Shown here piece after piece: positions 26,017 to 34,141 of a DNA stretch of 64,000 bases (the first letter of the stretch is position 1; each line of letters opens with the position of its first letter). A program made the translations under genes and the position numbers. Below the pieces are notes generated by a model. That model searched no databases. It saw only the letters and a list, made by a program, of their open reading frames with translations, and had not been told where the DNA came from. The stretch is from Streptomyces sp. NP160 (GTDB lineage Bacteria; Actinomycetota; Actinomycetes; Actinomycetales; Quadrisphaeraceae). The stretch lies in assembly GCF_006335115.1 (NCBI RefSeq), contig NZ_VDMJ01000004.1, positions 1 to 64,000 of the forward strand, in the 5' to 3' direction.

Positions 26017-27398
26017 TGGGCGCCCAGCTCGACGTCCTCGACCCCGCCACCGACCAGGTCGTCGGCTCCGTCCCCGACCTCGGGCCGACCGACGCCCTGG
26101 CCGCCGCCGACGCCGCGGCCCGCGCCCAGCCGGCCTGGGCGGCCGCCGCCCCGCGCGAGCGCTCCGCCGTCCTGACCCGCGCCTTCGCGCTCATGACCGC
26201 GCGGGCCGAGGAGGTCGCGCAGCTCATCAGCCTCGAGAACGGCAAGGCGCTGCCCGACGCGCGCGCCGAGGTCAGCTACGCCGCGGAGTTCCTGCGCTGG
26301 TACGCCGAGGAGGGCGTCCGCGTCCCCGGCCGGCTGGGGCGCGCACCCGGCGGCGGCAACCGCATCCTCGTGAGCCACCGGCCGATCGGCGTCGCGGCGC
26401 TCGTCACGCCGTGGAACTTCCCCGCGGCGATGGTCACGCGCAAGGTCGGCCCCGCGCTGGCCGCCGGGTGCACCGCCGTCCTCAAGCCCGCCGAGCAGAC
26501 CCCGCTCACCGCGCTGCTCCTCGCCGACCTCCTCCGCGAGGCCGGGCTGCCCGACGGCGCGCTCGGCGTGGTCACCACGTCGCAGGCGGCACCCGTGGTC
26601 GACGCGCTGCTGGGCCACCCGGCGGTGCGGATGCTGTCCTTCACCGGGTCCACCGAGGTCGGCAAGCTGCTGCTGCGCCGCAGCGCCGACCGGGTGCTGC
26701 GCACCGCGATGGAGCTCGGCGGCAACGCGCCCTTCCTCGTGCTGGAGGGCAGCGACGTCGAGGCCGCGCTCGACGGCGCGATGGTCGCCAAGATGCGCGG
26801 CGGCGGCCAGGCGTGCACCGCCGCCAACCGCTTCTACGTGCACCGCAGCCTCGCCGACGCCTTCTCCGCCGGCCTCGCGCAGCGCATGGGCGCCGTGGTG
26901 GTCGGCCGGGGGAGCGACCCGGCCACCGGCTGCGGGCCGCTGGTCGACACCGCCGCCGTCGACAAGGCCGCCCGGCTCGTCGACGACGCCGTGGCCCGCG
27001 GCGCCCGCCTGCTGCTCGGCGGCGAGCGCCTCGAGGGCCCCGGCTGCTTCTACCCGCCCACCGTGCTGACCGACGTGCCCGACGGCGCGGCGGTGCTGGC
27101 CGAGGAGGTCTTCGCGCCGGTCGCGCCCGTCGTCGTCGTCGACGACGACGAGCAGGCAGTCGCGCTGGCCAACGACACCGAGCACGGGCTGGTCGCCTAC
27201 GTCTACGCCGGGGAGCTGGGGCGCGCGCTGCGCGTGGCCGAGCGCCTGGAGGCGGGGATGGTCGCCGTCAACCGCGGGCTGGTCTCCGACCCGGCCGCAC
27301 CGTTCGGCGGCACCAAGGAGAGCGGGCTGGGGAGGGAGGGGAGCGCCGAAGGCCTCCTGGAGTACCTCGAGACGACCTACACCGCCGTCGACTGGTGA
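26016..27398 (+). CDS. NAD(P)-dependent aldehyde dehydrogenase (succinate-semialdehyde dehydrogenase-like)
   Basis: 460 residues. VTPWNFPAAMVTRKVGPALA, SFTGSTEVGKLL, MELGGNAPFLV with the general-base Glu, and GGQACTAANRFYVH with the nucleophile Cys are all present; the protein ends with FGGTKESGLGREG. It is nearest by pattern to the succinate-semialdehyde/glutarate-semialdehyde group, though the true aldehyde is unknown. It would oxidise the aldehyde from an RraA-type aldol cleavage or from the Fe-ADH. TGATG start/stop overlap with the Fe-ADH gene. Confidence 0.9.
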   Translation: MGAQLDVLDPATDQVVGSVPDLGPTDALAAADAAARAQPAWAAAAPRERSAVLTRAFALMTARAEEVAQLISLENGKALPDARAEVSYAAEFLRWYAEEGVRVPGRLGRAPGGGNRILVSHRPIGVAALVTPWNFPAAMVTRKVGPALAAGCTAVLKPAEQTPLTALLLADLLREAGLPDGALGVVTTSQAAPVVDALLGHPAVRMLSFTGSTEVGKLLLRRSADRVLRTAMELGGNAPFLVLEGSDVEAALDGAMVAKMRGGGQACTAANRFYVHRSLADAFSAGLAQRMGAVVVGRGSDPATGCGPLVDTAAVDKAARLVDDAVARGARLLLGGERLEGPGCFYPPTVLTDVPDGAAVLAEEVFAPVAPVVVVDDDEQAVALANDTEHGLVAYVYAGELGRALRVAERLEAGMVAVNRGLVSDPAAPFGGTKESGLGREGSAEGLLEYLETTYTAVDW

Positions 27399-27421
27399 CG
27401 GCACCAACACGAAGGAGTGAC

Positions 27422-28108
27422 GTGGCTGACGAGATCGCCCAGCTGTTCGAGGGCCTGCGCGTGGCGGACGTGCGCGACGGGCTCGACTGGATCGGCATGC
27501 CCAACAAGGGCAGCGTCGACAGGTCGATCATGCCGATCGCGGAGGGCATGAGGTTCTGCGGGCCGGCGTTCACCGTGCGCTCCCGCGTCACGCAGAAGCA
27601 GGTGCCGCAGATCACCGGCGACGAGTACACCGAGTGGGCCCGCAACTACTGGTACAAGGAGGTCCAGATCCAGCCCTGGGACTCCGAGCTGCAGCAGGGC
27701 GACATCGTGGTGCTCGAGTCCCCGGACGCCGGGTGCGGGGAGATCGGCTCGTACAACTCCCTCGACATGCACATCAAGGGCGCCGCGGCGGTGGTGACCT
27801 CCGGTGGCGCGCGCGACCGCGACGAGTGCATCGCCCAGGGCGTGCCGATCTTCGCGCGGTGGCGCAACCAGGCCATGACGCAGGGCCGGGTGGAGTACGA
27901 GACGTACGGCGTGCCCGTGACCATCGGCGGCGTGCAGATCAAGCCCGGCGACATCGTCGTCGGGGACGGCGACGGCGTGGTGGCCGTGCCGCGCGAGCAC
28001 GCCGAGCTGGTGGCCAGGTACGCCCGCCAGGAGAACGAGAACGACAAGAAGGGCCGGGCCGCGCTCTACGGCAAGCTCGGCTGGGAGCTCGACGAGAGCA
28101 CCCGCTGA
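27422..28108 (+). CDS. RraA-family protein, probable aldolase/decarboxylase (copy 3)
   Basis: 228 residues; GAAGGAG ribosome site before GTG 27422. LFEGLRVADVRDGLDWIGMP, VVTSGGARDRDECIAQG and VQIKPGDIVVGDGDGVVAVP match copy 2 closely. The conserved Arg-Asp pair of the pyruvate aldolase/decarboxylase members is present. It sits between the ALDH and the crotonase genes. Three RraA genes within 20 kb, each beside a GntR-regulated redox operon, speak for a metabolic and not an RNase-regulating role. Confidence 0.84.
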   Translation: MADEIAQLFEGLRVADVRDGLDWIGMPNKGSVDRSIMPIAEGMRFCGPAFTVRSRVTQKQVPQITGDEYTEWARNYWYKEVQIQPWDSELQQGDIVVLESPDAGCGEIGSYNSLDMHIKGAAAVVTSGGARDRDECIAQGVPIFARWRNQAMTQGRVEYETYGVPVTIGGVQIKPGDIVVGDGDGVVAVPREHAELVARYARQENENDKKGRAALYGKLGWELDESTR

Positions 28109-28113
28109 GGCCG

Positions 28114-28920
28114 ATGTCCACCGAGGGCGACGCGGGGCGGGTGCTGCTGGAGCGCGAGGGCGGGCTCGCGCGGCTGGTCATCTCCAACCCCGCGGCGCGG
28201 GGCGCGTTCACCGAGGCGATGTACGCCCAGCTGCGCGACCACTGCCTCGCGCTCGCGGCCGACGCCTCCGTCCGCCTGGTCAGCGTGACCGGGCGCGACG
28301 GGACGTTCGCCGCCGGCACCGACGTCGCCGACCTGGTGGGCATCCGCACGGGGGAGGACGGCGTCGCGTACGAGCGGCACATCGTCGACGTGCTCGACGC
28401 CGTCCGCGCCCTGCGGGTGCCCGTGCTGGCCCTCGTCGACGGTCCCGCCGTCGGCGGGGGCCTGGCCGTGGTCGCGTGCTGCGACGTGGTGGTGGCCACG
28501 CCGTCGTCGCGCTTCGGGGCACCGGTGGCGCGCACGCTCGGCAACTGCGTCTCCCCGGGCACCACGGCCCGGCTGCGCGCGTCGCTGGGGCGGGCGCTGA
28601 CGAACGAGCTGCTGCTCACCGGGCGGCTCGCGACCGCCGAGGAGGTGCGGGCGGCGGGGCTGGTGTCGCGGGTCGTGGAGCCGGAGCAGCTGGCGGCGGT
28701 GGAGGCGGAGCTGCTCGCGTCCGTCTCGCGGTGCGCGCCGCACGCCGTGGCGGCGGCCAAGGAGATCGGGCAGCGCCTCGACGACGCCGACGTGGTCGGC
28801 GCGGGCGGCTGGCCCGTCGACGCCGACGACGTCTACGCCGCCGTCTACTCCCACCCCGACTTCCACGAGGGCGTCGCCGCCTTCCTGGAGCGCCGTCGCC
28901 CCCGCTGGTCGACCCCCTGA
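28114..28920 (+). CDS. enoyl-CoA hydratase/isomerase (crotonase) family, atypical active site (copy 2)
   Basis: 268 residues. Clear paralogue of the 15171 gene: TFAAGTDVADL forms the first oxyanion loop, VDGPAVGGGLAVVACCDVVV the second, and FGAPVARTLGNCV replaces the usual Glu-containing P-E-x-x-L-G loop. Both copies therefore share a Val where hydratases have the first catalytic Glu, and a conserved Cys nearby. No CoA-transferase or ligase is next to this copy; it may use a thioester made by cluster A. Confidence 0.85.
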   Translation: MSTEGDAGRVLLEREGGLARLVISNPAARGAFTEAMYAQLRDHCLALAADASVRLVSVTGRDGTFAAGTDVADLVGIRTGEDGVAYERHIVDVLDAVRALRVPVLALVDGPAVGGGLAVVACCDVVVATPSSRFGAPVARTLGNCVSPGTTARLRASLGRALTNELLLTGRLATAEEVRAAGLVSRVVEPEQLAAVEAELLASVSRCAPHAVAAAKEIGQRLDDADVVGAGGWPVDADDVYAAVYSHPDFHEGVAAFLERRRPRWSTP

Positions 28921-28952
28921 CCGTCCGCCCCCGCGTGCGGCAGGGTGGACCG

Positions 28953-30260
28953 GTGACCGCACCCGACCTGCGCACCGCCGAGCTGCACCTGCCCGGGCTG
29001 CGGGTGCTCGAGCACGAGCTCGACGTCCCGCTCGACCACGCCGACCCGGCCGCCGGGTCCCTGGTGCTCTTCGCGCGCGAGGTCAGCGCGGTGGGCGACG
29101 GCGCGGGCAGGCCGGCGCTGCTGTTCCTCCAGGGCGGTCCCGGCCAGGAGGCCACCCGCCCCGCGGGGGCGCCGCTGACGTCCGGCTGGATGGCGCGGGC
29201 GCTGCGCGACTTCCGCGTCGTGCTGCTCGACCAGCGCGGCACCGGGCGCTCCACGCCCGTCGGCGACCTGCCCGGGATGACGCCCGCCCAGCAGGCCGAC
29301 CACCTCGCGCACTTCCGCGCGGACAGCATCGTGCGCGACGCCGAGGTGCTCCGCGAGGCGCTGGGCGTGGACCGCTGGAGCCTGCTCGGGCAGAGCTTCG
29401 GCGGCTTCTGCGCGCTCACCTACCTCTCGCTGGCGCCGGCGTCGCTGCGCTCGGTGCACATCACGGGCGGCCTGCCGCCCGTCGGCGTCCACCCCGACGA
29501 GGTCTACGCCGCCACCTGGGCGCAGATGCGCGTGCTCTCGGCGCGCTACCACGAGCGCTACCCGCACGACCTCGAGCGGCTGCGCCGGCTGCACGCCCAC
29601 CTCGCCGCCGAGGACCTCAGGACGACGACGGGCGACCGCGTCACGTCGCGCGTGCTGCGCGCCGCCGGCCACTCCCTCGGCATGAGCGACGGCGCCGACG
29701 CCCTGCACGCGCTGCTGGAGCGGCCGGTGGGCTCCCCGGCGTTCCGCGCCGACGCCGCCGACCCGCTCGGCCTGGCCCGCAACCCGCTCTACCTGCTGGT
29801 GCACGAGGCCTGCTACGCCGACGGCGCCACCACGGCGTGGTCGGCCGAGCGCACCCGCCCCGACGACTTCGGCGGCGGCGGTGAGGGCGCGGACCTGCTG
29901 GGGGACCCGGCGCTCTTCTCCGGCGAGCACGTCGGCGACTGGCTGCTCGACCCCGAGCGCGGCGGCGTCGGCGCCCTGGCGCCGGTCGCGGAGGCGGCCC
30001 GGCTGCTGGCGGACCGCCCCTGGCCCCGCCTGTACGACCCGTCGGCGCTCGACGGCGTCGCCCGCGGGGCCGACGGCGTGCCGGTGGCCGCCGCGGTCTA
30101 CCTCGACGACCCGTACGTGCTCGCCGAGCACTCCCGCGCCACGGCGTCGCTGCTCGGTGCGCGCACCTGGGTCACCGACGAGCTGCTCCACAACGGCCTG
30201 CGCGCCGACGGCGACCGGGTGCTGTCGCGCCTGGTCGACATGACCGCCGGCCGCCTCTGA
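28953..30260 (+). CDS. alpha/beta hydrolase, prolyl aminopeptidase-like (S33)
   Basis: 435 residues. LFLQGGPGQE is the oxyanion loop, VVLLDQRGTGRS the S33 signature, and LLGQSFGGFCAL holds the nucleophile Ser. The late segment with LLHNGLRADGD supplies the His of the triad and DDPYV the Asp region. Cytoplasmic. It resembles proline iminopeptidases, which take N-terminal Pro from short peptides, but substrate predictions in this family are weak. It lies 32 bp after the crotonase gene and ends at a strong terminator. Confidence 0.85.
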   Translation: MTAPDLRTAELHLPGLRVLEHELDVPLDHADPAAGSLVLFAREVSAVGDGAGRPALLFLQGGPGQEATRPAGAPLTSGWMARALRDFRVVLLDQRGTGRSTPVGDLPGMTPAQQADHLAHFRADSIVRDAEVLREALGVDRWSLLGQSFGGFCALTYLSLAPASLRSVHITGGLPPVGVHPDEVYAATWAQMRVLSARYHERYPHDLERLRRLHAHLAAEDLRTTTGDRVTSRVLRAAGHSLGMSDGADALHALLERPVGSPAFRADAADPLGLARNPLYLLVHEACYADGATTAWSAERTRPDDFGGGGEGADLLGDPALFSGEHVGDWLLDPERGGVGALAPVAEAARLLADRPWPRLYDPSALDGVARGADGVPVAAAVYLDDPYVLAEHSRATASLLGARTWVTDELLHNGLRADGDRVLSRLVDMTAGRL

Positions 30261-30266
30261 CGCCCC

Positions 30267-30302
30267 CCGGGACCGCAGCCAGGCGCTCGGCTGCGGTCCC
30301 GG
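30267..30302. terminator. bidirectional terminator hairpin
   Basis: A perfect 14-bp stem (30267-30280 with 30289-30302) and 8-base loop lies between the convergent hydrolase and glycosyltransferase genes. No U-tract is seen, as is usual in such GC-rich genomes. Confidence 0.75.
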
Positions 30303-30311
30303 AGGCGCGCC

Positions 30312-31646
30312 TCAGAGGGGAGCTCCCTCGCGGGGGAGCTCGACGACCTGGTGCTGCTGCTCGGCGACGGGCTCCTCGGCCGGGAGCATCTCGTCGAAGA
30401 CGCGCACCCTGTCGAAGCGCAGGGCGTGCTCGCGGGCGCGCTGCTCGAGCTCCAGGCGCTCCACCTCGCCCATGTCGAGCACGGCCCGGTCGATCGTCGC
30501 CGTCAGCCCGGCCACGTCACCCGGCTCGACGATGAGCGCGGTGTCGCCGACCGCCTCGCCCGTGCCGCCCACGAGCGTCGTGATGACGGGACCGCCACCG
30601 GCGAGCATCTTCTCGGTCAGCGCGATCCCGAAGGTCTCCACGAACTCCGGCACCGGCTTGGTGGGCAGCGCGTACGCCGCGCACCCGCGCATGAGCAGCG
30701 GCTTCTCGGCGTCGGAGACGTCGGTCAGCAGCAGGATGCGCTCCTCGTCCCCGGGGACCTCCGCGATCTGCGCCCGCGCGGCCTCCACGGCGTTGCCCGC
30801 CCCCGCGATCACCAGCTTCTTGGTGGCCTGCGTGCGCGACGCGCGGTAGGCGTTGATGAGGTCGTCCACGCCCTTGGCGCGGGTGATGCGCGAGAGGAAC
30901 AGCACGTACCCGTCGCGCTCCAGGCCGCGGGCCGCCAGCGCGGCGTCGACGGCGGCCGGGTCGAGGTCGAGGAAGGCGGAGGTGTCGATCGGCGGGTAGC
31001 TGATCCGCACCCGCTCGGTGAGCTCGGCCGCGAACCGGGTGCCGGTGCGGGCGTCGACCTGCTCGGCCCAGCGCACCACCTCCTCCTTGGTGAACTCCGA
31101 CACCGCGAGCAGGTCGTCGTTCTGGAGGTAGGTGCTCAGCACCACCGCCGCGGCGCCCCAGGCGCCCGTCCGCAGGGCGTTGGACACCACGTTGGTGATG
31201 TCGGACCCGACGGCCTTGGCCATCGTGCGCACGTCCGGGGCGAAGCCCGCCACGCGCGCCCCCGCCACCGCCTGGACGACGACGTCGGTGTGCGGCGTGA
31301 GGTACATCGACAGCACCACGGTCGGCACGTCCTCGGCGAGCAGCTCGACCAGGCGACCGGCGAGCCCGGCGATGTACCGGCCGTCGGGGACGCGGTTGTC
31401 GCCGACCGGCTCGGGCCGCTCCACGGTGATGCCGGGGGAGTAGGGCAGCAGGGCGTCGAGGGGCTTCAGGGGCAGACCCGCCGCCTGCAGCGCCTCGATC
31501 GGCCAGGTGAGGATCCGCACGTCGTCGAAGCCGCGCAGCAGCGCTGCCTCGGCGAGGTTGCGGGCCTCCCCGGAGTGGCCGCAGATGACCGGGTCGGCGC
31601 GGACCAGGATGACGAGACGGCGCTCGGGCTTGCTCATGCCGGTCAT
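30312..31646 (-). CDS. GT-B fold glycosyltransferase (group 1-like)
   Basis: 444 residues. ATG 31646 follows GAGGAGG; a Met three residues later is also possible. The C-terminal half has YVLFLSRITRAKGVDDLINA, KKLVIAGAGN and ALPTKPVPEFVETFGIALTE, the nucleotide-sugar-binding segment of retaining GT4-like enzymes with the E-x7-E type motif. The N-terminal half has an acceptor domain opening with LVILVRADPVICGHSGEA. It probably transfers sugar from an NDP-sugar in the cytoplasm. A GH92 mannosidase lies upstream on the same strand, which suggests mannose-containing glycans. Confidence 0.83.
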   Translation of the reverse strand: MTGMSKPERRLVILVRADPVICGHSGEARNLAEAALLRGFDDVRILTWPIEALQAAGLPLKPLDALLPYSPGITVERPEPVGDNRVPDGRYIAGLAGRLVELLAEDVPTVVLSMYLTPHTDVVVQAVAGARVAGFAPDVRTMAKAVGSDITNVVSNALRTGAWGAAAVVLSTYLQNDDLLAVSEFTKEEVVRWAEQVDARTGTRFAAELTERVRISYPPIDTSAFLDLDPAAVDAALAARGLERDGYVLFLSRITRAKGVDDLINAYRASRTQATKKLVIAGAGNAVEAARAQIAEVPGDEERILLLTDVSDAEKPLLMRGCAAYALPTKPVPEFVETFGIALTEKMLAGGGPVITTLVGGTGEAVGDTALIVEPGDVAGLTATIDRAVLDMGEVERLELEQRAREHALRFDRVRVFDEMLPAEEPVAEQQHQVVELPREGAPL

Positions 31647-31774
31647 GAGGTCCTCCTCGGGTGTGGGTGCATCGGGTGGGGTGGAGCACCGGTCCCGGCG
31701 GGTCCGGCGCGGTGGTGCGGGTGGGACTGGCGGGGAGAGCTGGCGGGGAGCTGGCGGGGGGAGCTGCCGGGGCG

Positions 31775-34024
31775 TCAGCGCGGGCGGGCTGCCGGGGAGG
31801 GCGGCCGCACCGCGCGCCCGTAGCCGTTCGGCTCCTCACCGAGGTGGAGCACCAGCCGTCCGCCGCGGTGGACCCGCGCCATCGACAGGTGCGGTCCGGG
31901 GAGCGGCTCGCCGTCGAGCGTCGCCGAGAGGAGGTGCTGGGGTCTGGACGACGACGGCGGGACGTCGGGGTCGAAGCCGGCGTCGGAGCTGATGGGCTGC
32001 TCCCGGTGGCCGACGGCCTCGACCACCAGCTCGCCGTCCGGCACCGCCAGCACGGCGCGCTCGAAGGCGGGCGCCGACAGCAGGAACAGGTCGAGCCCGG
32101 CCACCGGGAACAGGCCGAGCGAGGCCCAGACGTACCAGGAGGAGAGCCCGCCGGAGTCGTCGTTGCCGGGCAGACCGCCCCGGCCGGTGCCGAACTGGTG
32201 GGTGAGCGCCGCGTGGACGACGTCGGCGGTGCGGTCGGGACGGCCCGCCCAGTGGTAGGCCCAGGGGGCCTCCATGTCGGGCTCGTTGTTGAGGCCTTCG
32301 AACCTGTTGAGGGCGTACCCGGCGGCCATCTCCGCGGCGTTGGGGCGCAGCCCGGGCTGGCGCACCGCTGGGGCCCCGAACCCGAAGAAGCTGTCGAGCA
32401 TGCCCGTGAAGGCCTCGTCGCCGCCGGCCAGCGCGATCCGGCCGGCCATGTCGTGCAGCAGGCGGAACGAGTAGTTCCACTTGCCGCCCTCGTAGTACTC
32501 CGAGTCGCGCAGGAGCCCGGTGGACGCGTCGAAGGCGTTGACCCAGCGCAGCGAGCGCTCGGCGAGGTCCTCGGCGAGGCGCCGGTCACCCACGGCCCGC
32601 GCCACCTGCGCGGTGCAGTGGTGCGCGAAGGCCAGGTCGAGGGTGTGCGAGATCGGGTGGACGACGCCGTTGTCGATGAACATCTCGCCGTAGCCGCGGC
32701 GGAGGTCGTCGTCCATGTGCACCAGCGCCCACGACCAGTCGATCGGGGCGAGGTCGGTGGCGTGCGCGTCCGCCAGGGCCGTGTGCGCCAGCGCGCTCGC
32801 CTGCCGGAAGAACCGGTCCGCGCCGCGCGCCATCCGGTAGCCGATGGGGAAGTTGCCCTCCTCCTCGCTGACCCTGATGAGCGACTCCATCAGGTCCGCC
32901 GCGCGCGACGGCGCGATCGCGGCGAGCAGCGGCACCTGCGTCTTGTAGATGTCCCACATCGTGGAGATGTCGAACGCGAACGGGCCGTCCGAGGGCCAGA
33001 ACGGGCTCTCGTCGTCGGCGATGCACGGCTTGATGAGCGAGTGGTACGTCGCCGTCGCCATGACGGTGCGGCGCGCGGGCGTGCCGCCCTCCACCGCCAC
33101 CCGGCCCACGTGGTCGGCCCAGCGCGCCCGGGTGCGCTCGCGGACCGCGTCGAAGACCGGCTCACCGGGCGCGGAGGGCAGCCGCGAGGCCCGCTCGGCC
33201 TCGAGGTTGGCGCGGGCCTGCTCCACCCCGCGCAGGGAGAAGCCGATCCGCACCTCCACGGTCTGGCCGGCGCGGGCCGCCCCCATGAAGAGCAGGCCGA
33301 AGGGCCGCAGCGTGGTCTGCCGGATCCTGTCGAAGTCGAGCCGGGTGCCGCCCTCGATGAGCCGCCGGTCGTGCCAGAGCATCGGCCGCCACGGCGCCGA
33401 GTGCCGCGCGGGCCCGGAGGGGCCGGGGACGTCGGTGTCGACCTCGAGCGCGAAGGACAGCGGCACGCCCTCCACCACGATGGTGCCCTGCGCGCGCCCC
33501 TGGCCGAGGTTCTCCACCTGGGCGCGCAGCGGCACCGTCCGCCCGTGCTCGATGGCCAGGCCACCGCAGGAGGCGTCGACGACGACGCGCGCCGAGCGGT
33601 GCGCCGGGAACGTGTACCGGTGCACCGCCGTCTTCGGGCCGACGGTCAGCTCGCAGCGGATGCCCGACTCGAGCGTGGCGGCGTAGTAGCCGGCCTCGGC
33701 GGTCTCCTCGCTGAGCTCCCAGCTCTGCCCGAGGTCGTCGAGGGGCTGCACCATCGGCGTGACGCGCAGGTAGTTGTAGTACTTGCGGATGGCGCCGGTG
33801 CCCGACTGCTGGAAGTGCGTGAAGCCCGAGGCCTGCAGGGTGTCGAAGACCTCCGAGGGCAGCCCCTCCAGGCTCTTGTCGTACTGGCCGTAGCCGGTGG
33901 GGTAGGCCCCCGAGTAGGCGCAGGCGCTGACCATGCCCAGCGGGCTGGTGGCGCCGGGGTGGGTGTTGCCCACCTGCGGCTTGGGCCACCACCACGCAGC
34001 GGCGAGACCGCGTGGCGCCGGCAA
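31775..34024 (-). CDS. GH92 family alpha-mannosidase; true N-terminus extends upstream of the first usable start
   Basis: 749 residues from TTG 34024. Family marks: VGNTHPGATSPLGMV near the start and GLPGNDDSGGLSSWYVWASL with LFPVAG near the C-terminus. GH92 enzymes are Ca2+-dependent exo-alpha-mannosidases, mostly alpha-1,2. The conserved opening IDPFVGT is coded in the same frame upstream (about 34025-34055), but no ATG, GTG or TTG lies between it and the in-frame TGA of the antiporter gene at 34142-34144. So the annotated start cuts into the domain and the real start, or a small frame error (GTG 34088 is in another frame), is unsolved. No signal peptide seen. Confidence 0.85.
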   Translation of the reverse strand: MPAPRGLAAAWWWPKPQVGNTHPGATSPLGMVSACAYSGAYPTGYGQYDKSLEGLPSEVFDTLQASGFTHFQQSGTGAIRKYYNYLRVTPMVQPLDDLGQSWELSEETAEAGYYAATLESGIRCELTVGPKTAVHRYTFPAHRSARVVVDASCGGLAIEHGRTVPLRAQVENLGQGRAQGTIVVEGVPLSFALEVDTDVPGPSGPARHSAPWRPMLWHDRRLIEGGTRLDFDRIRQTTLRPFGLLFMGAARAGQTVEVRIGFSLRGVEQARANLEAERASRLPSAPGEPVFDAVRERTRARWADHVGRVAVEGGTPARRTVMATATYHSLIKPCIADDESPFWPSDGPFAFDISTMWDIYKTQVPLLAAIAPSRAADLMESLIRVSEEEGNFPIGYRMARGADRFFRQASALAHTALADAHATDLAPIDWSWALVHMDDDLRRGYGEMFIDNGVVHPISHTLDLAFAHHCTAQVARAVGDRRLAEDLAERSLRWVNAFDASTGLLRDSEYYEGGKWNYSFRLLHDMAGRIALAGGDEAFTGMLDSFFGFGAPAVRQPGLRPNAAEMAAGYALNRFEGLNNEPDMEAPWAYHWAGRPDRTADVVHAALTHQFGTGRGGLPGNDDSGGLSSWYVWASLGLFPVAGLDLFLLSAPAFERAVLAVPDGELVVEAVGHREQPISSDAGFDPDVPPSSSRPQHLLSATLDGEPLPGPHLSMARVHRGGRLVLHLGEEPNGYGRAVRPPSPAARPR

Positions 34025-34141
34025 CCGGGTCGCTGCGGTCCCGACGAAGGGATCGATCTCGGTGAAGATGGCGAGAACGTAGCGGCACCCAGGGGTCGTC
34101 CGGGTTTCGTCCGCGTGAACTGTGGACGGGGCGTCAGGCCG

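Noticed and set aside
31690-31770. G-rich direct repeats (GAGCTGGCGGGG type) between the glycosyltransferase and GH92 genes
   Set aside because: Short, irregular, intergenic; no gene or known element. Could be a weak terminator region but no clear stem.
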